From the NCBI GenBank assembly GCA_964571855.1, contig CAZNDO010000030.1, forward strand, positions 1 through 33,897: DNA of 33,897 nucleotides, given 5' to 3'. Both the position numbers and the translations under genes were made by a program. Shown here piece by piece: positions 30,280 through 33,897 of this stretch (the first letter of the stretch is position 1; each line of letters opens with the position of its first letter). The notes below the pieces were generated by a model. It was given only the letters and a program-made list of their open reading frames with translations. It had not been told where the DNA came from and made no database searches. The DNA is from CAYYFX01 sp964571855. GTDB taxonomy: Bacteria > ARS69.

Positions 30280-33200
30280 ATGCCGCTCGTCGACCTCGCC
30301 GGACCCGTTCCCGCCCGCCGCGCCGGCGCCGAGCTGGCGGACTTCCTGGCGGAGCGGGTCCTCGTCCTGGACGGGGCCACCGGGACCGGCCTGCAGGCGC
30401 GGAACCTCGGCCCGGAGGACTTCGGCGGCCCGGCGCTGGAAGGCTGCAACGAGAACCTCGTCCTCACGCGCCCGGATGTCGTGGCGGAGCTGCACGCCGG
30501 CTACCTGGAAGCGGGCGCCGACATGGTGGAGACGAACACTTTCGGCGGCACGCCCATCGTGCTGGCGGAGTACGACCTCGCGGACAGGACGCGCGAGATC
30601 AACCGGCGGGCCGCGGAGATCGCGAAACACGCGGCCGCGTCCTGGTCCACCGCGGCGCGCCCGCGCTTCGTGGCCGGATCCATCGGACCCACCACGAAGG
30701 CCATCAGCGTGACCGGCGGCATCACGTTTCCCGGGCTGGTGGCGGCGTTCCGCGAGCAGGCCGTCGGGCTGCTCGAGGGCAACGTGGACGCGCTCCTCGT
30801 GGAGACGCAGCAGGACACCCGCAACGCGAAGGCGGCTCTCCTGGGCATCGACGACGCGTCCGCGATCACCGGCATCCGCGTGCCCGTGATGCTCTCCTGC
30901 ACGATCGAGCCCACCGGGACCATGCTCGGCGGCCAGGACGTGGACGCGTTCTGGGCCGCGGTCTCGCACTACCCGCTGCTCTCCGTGGGCCTGAACTGCG
31001 CCACCGGCCCCGAGTTCATGACCGACCACCTGCGCAGCCTCGCCGAGCTGGCGTGGTGCTTCACGAGCTGCGTGCCGAACGCCGGGCTCCCGGATGCGGA
31101 CGGCCGCTACGGCGAGGGGCCGGCGAAGCTGGCCGGCGCGGTCGCGCGGTTCCTGGAGGCCGGCTGGGTGAACGTGATCGGCGGGTGCTGCGGCACCACC
31201 GCGGACCACATCCGCGCGCTGCGCGAGGCGGCCGACGCCGCGAAGCCGCGCCGACCGCGCCGCGTGCGCCGCACGCTGGTCTCCGGCATCGAGGCGCTGG
31301 AGGTGACCGACGACGTGCGCCCCGTGCTGGTGGGCGAGCGCACGAACGTGATCGGGTCGCGGCGCTTCAAGCGGCTCATCGACGAGGACCGGTTCGAGGA
31401 GGCCGCGGAGATCGCGCGGCGGCAGGTGAAGGGCGGCGCGCAGGTCGTGGACGTGAACCTGCAGAACCCGGACCGCGACGAGCTGGCGGACGTGGACCGC
31501 TTCTACGCGAAACTCGTCCGCATGGTGAAGGCGCCCATCATGATCGACACGACGAGCCCGGAGGCCATCGAGCTGGCGCTCACGTGGTGCCAGGGCAAGT
31601 GCATCGTGAACTCGATCAACCTGGAGGACGGCGAGGACCGCTTCGACAAGGTGTGCCCGCTCATCCGCCGGTACGGGGCGGCGGTGGTCGTGGGCACGAT
31701 CGACGAGGATCCGGTGCAGGGCATGGGCGTCACGCGCGAGCGGAAGCTGGAGATCGCACGGCGGAGCCACGCGCTCCTCACCGGGAAGTGGGGATTCGCG
31801 CCCGAGGACATCGTGTGGGATCCGCTGGTGTTCCCGGTGGGAACCGGGGACGAGGCGTACGCGGGGAGCGCCATCGAGACGCTGGAGGCGATCCCGCTGC
31901 TGAAGGAGGAGTTCCCGGGCACGCGCACGATCCTGGGCATCTCGAACGTGAGCTTCGGGCTGCCGCCGGCCGGGCGCGAGGTGCTGAACTCCGTCTTCCT
32001 GTACCTCGCCACGAAGAAGGGGCTGGACTTCGCCATCGTCAACTCGGAGAAGATCGAGCGCTACAACCTCATCCCGCCCGAGGAGCGCGAGCTCTGCGAG
32101 GACCTGCTGTTCCGCCGCGGGGAGGATCCGGTGGCGGCGTTCGCCGCGCACTTCCGCGACGCGAAGGCGAAGCCGGAGCGCGCCGCCGCGCCGGACCTGC
32201 CGCTGGACGAGCGCCTCGCGCGTTACATCGTGGAGGGCACGAAGGACGGCCTGGTGGCGGACCTCGAGCGGAAGCTGGCCGACGGCGTGGCGCCGCTGGA
32301 CATCATCAACGGCCCGCTGATGGCCGGCATGGCCGAGGTGGGCCGGCTGTTCAACGACAACCAGCTCATCGTGGCCGAGGTGCTGCAGAGCGCCGAGGCC
32401 ATGAAGGCGGCGGTTTCGCACCTCGAGCCGCTGATGGAGAAGTCCGCCGCGTCCACGAAGGGGCGCGTGCTGCTGGCCACCGTGAAGGGCGACGTGCACG
32501 ACATCGGGAAGAACCTCGTGGAGATCGTGCTGTCGAACAACGGCTACGACGTGGTGAACCTGGGCATCAAGATCCCGCCGGAGATCCTGATCGAGAAATG
32601 CGAGGAGCTCTCGCCGGACATCGTGGGGCTCTCCGGGCTGCTCGTGAAGAGCGCGCAGATGATGGTGACGACCGCGGAGGACATGTCCCGCGCGGGCGTC
32701 ACGCCGCCGCTGCTCGTGGGCGGGGCCGCGCTGTCGGAAACGTTCACGCGGGCGAGGATCGCGCCCGCGTACGGCGGCGAGGTGTTCTACGCGAAGGACG
32801 CCATGTCCGGGCTCTCGCTCGCGGACCGCATCCGCGGGGCGAACGGCGGGATGGAGGCGCTCGTCGCGGAGACGAGGGAGCGCTCCGCGGGCGCGGCGCC
32901 GCGCACGGCCTCCGCCGCCGAGGACTACGACCCGGGCACGAAGCGCAGCACGAACCTCGTGGTCGTGCAGGACCCGCCGGCGCCGCCGGACCTCGAGCGG
33001 CACGTGGAGCGCGAGGCGGACCTGCGCGCCATCTGGCCGTGGATCAACCCGCAGGTCCTGCACGGTCGCCACCTCGGCCTGCGCGGGAAGTTCGAGAAGC
33101 TGTTGGAGCAGGGCGACCCTCGTGCGCGCGAGCTGGACGCGCTCATCCGGGACATCCAGGCCGAGGGCGAGCGCGGCCGCCTGCACGCGCGCGCGGTGTG

Positions 33201-33777
33201 GCAGTGGTTCCGCGCCGAGTCGGAGGGGAACACGGTGCGCCTGTTCCACGCGTCCGGCGAGCCCGCGGGCGAGTTCGCGTTCCGCCGCCAGCGCAAGCCG
33301 GACGGCCTGTGTCTCGCCGACTGGGTGAAGGAGCGCGGCAGCGGCCCGGACTGGGTGGCGCTGTTCGTCACCACGATGGGCGAGGGCGTGCGCGCCTGGT
33401 CGGAGGACCTCAAGAACCGCGGCGAGTACCTCCGCAGCCACGCGGTGCAGGCCCTCGCGCTGGAGGGCGCGGAGGCGTACGCCGAGATGCTGCACGCGCG
33501 GCTGCGCGCGGACTGGGGCTTCCCCGACCCCGAGGGTGCCACGATGATGGACCGCTTCCGCGCGAAGTACCGCGGCCGGCGCGTCTCCTTCGGCTACCCG
33601 TCCTGCCCGGACCTCGAGGACCAGGCCACGCTGTGGCGGCTCCTCCGCCCCGAGGACATCGGCGTGGAACTCACCGAGGGATACATGATGGACCCCGAGG
33701 CGTCCGTGTCGGCCGTCGTCTTCCACCACCCGCAGGCCGAGTACTTCGGTGTGGGGAGGGATCGCGGGGAGGCGTGA
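30280..33777 (+). CDS. metH: Cobalamin-dependent methionine synthase (MetH), full length
   Basis: A 1165-residue cytoplasmic enzyme transferring a methyl group from 5-methyltetrahydrofolate via cob(I)alamin to homocysteine. All four modules are present. The homocysteine domain (about 1-330) has zinc ligands Cys240 (GLNCATGP), Cys303 and Cys304 (GGCCGTT). The folate-binding domain (about 345-610) starts at VGERTNVIGSRRFKRL. The cap and B12-binding domain (about 640-870) has Asp738-x-His740-x-x-Gly743 (DVHDIG), His740 being the lower cobalt ligand. The reactivation domain (about 900-1165) has GYPSCPD at about 1105-1111 and begins near IWPWINPQVLHGRHLGL. Length is slightly below the 1227 residues of E. 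coli. CGGGAGA precedes the ATG. No metF or flavodoxin is beside it. Confidence 0.97.
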   Translation: MPLVDLAGPVPARRAGAELADFLAERVLVLDGATGTGLQARNLGPEDFGGPALEGCNENLVLTRPDVVAELHAGYLEAGADMVETNTFGGTPIVLAEYDLADRTREINRRAAEIAKHAAASWSTAARPRFVAGSIGPTTKAISVTGGITFPGLVAAFREQAVGLLEGNVDALLVETQQDTRNAKAALLGIDDASAITGIRVPVMLSCTIEPTGTMLGGQDVDAFWAAVSHYPLLSVGLNCATGPEFMTDHLRSLAELAWCFTSCVPNAGLPDADGRYGEGPAKLAGAVARFLEAGWVNVIGGCCGTTADHIRALREAADAAKPRRPRRVRRTLVSGIEALEVTDDVRPVLVGERTNVIGSRRFKRLIDEDRFEEAAEIARRQVKGGAQVVDVNLQNPDRDELADVDRFYAKLVRMVKAPIMIDTTSPEAIELALTWCQGKCIVNSINLEDGEDRFDKVCPLIRRYGAAVVVGTIDEDPVQGMGVTRERKLEIARRSHALLTGKWGFAPEDIVWDPLVFPVGTGDEAYAGSAIETLEAIPLLKEEFPGTRTILGISNVSFGLPPAGREVLNSVFLYLATKKGLDFAIVNSEKIERYNLIPPEERELCEDLLFRRGEDPVAAFAAHFRDAKAKPERAAAPDLPLDERLARYIVEGTKDGLVADLERKLADGVAPLDIINGPLMAGMAEVGRLFNDNQLIVAEVLQSAEAMKAAVSHLEPLMEKSAASTKGRVLLATVKGDVHDIGKNLVEIVLSNNGYDVVNLGIKIPPEILIEKCEELSPDIVGLSGLLVKSAQMMVTTAEDMSRAGVTPPLLVGGAALSETFTRARIAPAYGGEVFYAKDAMSGLSLADRIRGANGGMEALVAETRERSAGAAPRTASAAEDYDPGTKRSTNLVVVQDPPAPPDLERHVEREADLRAIWPWINPQVLHGRHLGLRGKFEKLLEQGDPRARELDALIRDIQAEGERGRLHARAVWQWFRAESEGNTVRLFHASGEPAGEFAFRRQRKPDGLCLADWVKERGSGPDWVALFVTTMGEGVRAWSEDLKNRGEYLRSHAVQALALEGAEAYAEMLHARLRADWGFPDPEGATMMDRFRAKYRGRRVSFGYPSCPDLEDQATLWRLLRPEDIGVELTEGYMMDPEASVSAVVFHHPQAEYFGVGRDRGEA

Positions 33778-33897
33778 CTTGGCCCGGCGACGGCGGATGG
33801 GTCGGGCGGCCCGGTGCCTCTCTCGCGGGCCTCTGCGCGCGTACGCGCCGCGCCCTTCGGGCGCGTGGCGTGCGTGCTTCTATGAAGCGGCCCCGCC
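33778..33897. other. Region after metH: small palindromes, possible terminator
   Basis: It contains a 12-bp palindrome GCGCGTACGCGC (33837-33848), a 7-bp hairpin with a TTC loop (33849-33865) and a 5-bp perfect hairpin GCTTC-TAT-GAAGC (33876-33888). Together they may end metH transcription, but there is no T-tract. No gene start is visible before the window ends. Confidence 0.4.

Noticed and set aside
1..33897. CRISPR arrays, transposases, tRNA or rRNA genes
   Set aside because: No regularly spaced identical repeats, transposase motifs, tRNA cloverleaf or rRNA sequence was recognised on either strand by reading; a tRNAscan or Infernal run would be the decisive test.

Overview
This is about 34 kb of very GC-rich chromosomal DNA (roughly 70 percent G+C by eye) from a Gram-negative-type bacterium. 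It encodes an outer-membrane beta-barrel, a type IV pilus PilX-like protein, MEP-pathway IspG and cobalamin-dependent MetH. Four large secreted proteins end in the same FlgD-Ig-like C-terminal module (x-V-x-D-x-x-G-R-R-V/I ... G-x-Y-x-x-R-L ... K-x-V). Secreted proteins with M36/M1 peptidase, P-domain, choice-of-anchor, cohesin and dockerin modules plus such a tail are typical of Candidatus Eisenbacteria and neighbouring FCB-like lineages. That placement is an inference from gene content, not a proven assignment. No tRNA, rRNA, CRISPR, transposase or phage gene was seen.

Layout. 1-434: a possible truncated minus-strand gene start, then a striking 289-nt near-perfect inverted repeat (61-349). 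435-6700: three secreted proteins (M1 metallopeptidase; choice-of-anchor J protein; a 1000-residue multidomain cohesin/dockerin protein), the last two overlapping by 4 bp. 6755-7999: ispG. 8012-11178 (minus): an LVIVD/choice-of-anchor B secreted protein and a P-loop nucleotide kinase-like protein. 11315-12406: RlmN-type radical SAM methyltransferase, convergent with a minus-strand pair (12396-14758) of a PilX-like pilus protein and a small HAMP-like membrane protein. 14963-19873: saccharopine-dehydrogenase-like oxidoreductase, M36 metalloprotease, outer-membrane barrel.

20027-21334 (minus): myo-inositol-1-phosphate synthase. 21630-23435: a tightly coupled cassette of a NapH-like membrane polyferredoxin, a repeat-encoded mini-ORF with ATGA overlaps at both ends, and two exported proteins with degenerate heavy-metal-associated (HMA) folds, closed by a 15-bp hairpin. 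23609-24526: a LysR regulator. 24573-25662: two unknown envelope proteins. 25679-28593: a LolA-like exported protein, an SDR oxidoreductase and an unknown secreted protein. 28658-30157 (minus): a polysaccharide flippase. 30280-33777: full-length metH.

Most genes look like housekeeping or envelope functions in small transcription units. Many starts are preceded by a TANNNT hexamer resembling a -10 box, several with a plausible -35 at 16-19 bp. Two genes (rlmN-like and lysR) have that hexamer only 6 nt from the ATG and no Shine-Dalgarno, suggesting leaderless mRNAs. The two features I think deserve most attention are the 61-349 palindromic element and the polyferredoxin/HMA cassette at 21630-23435.
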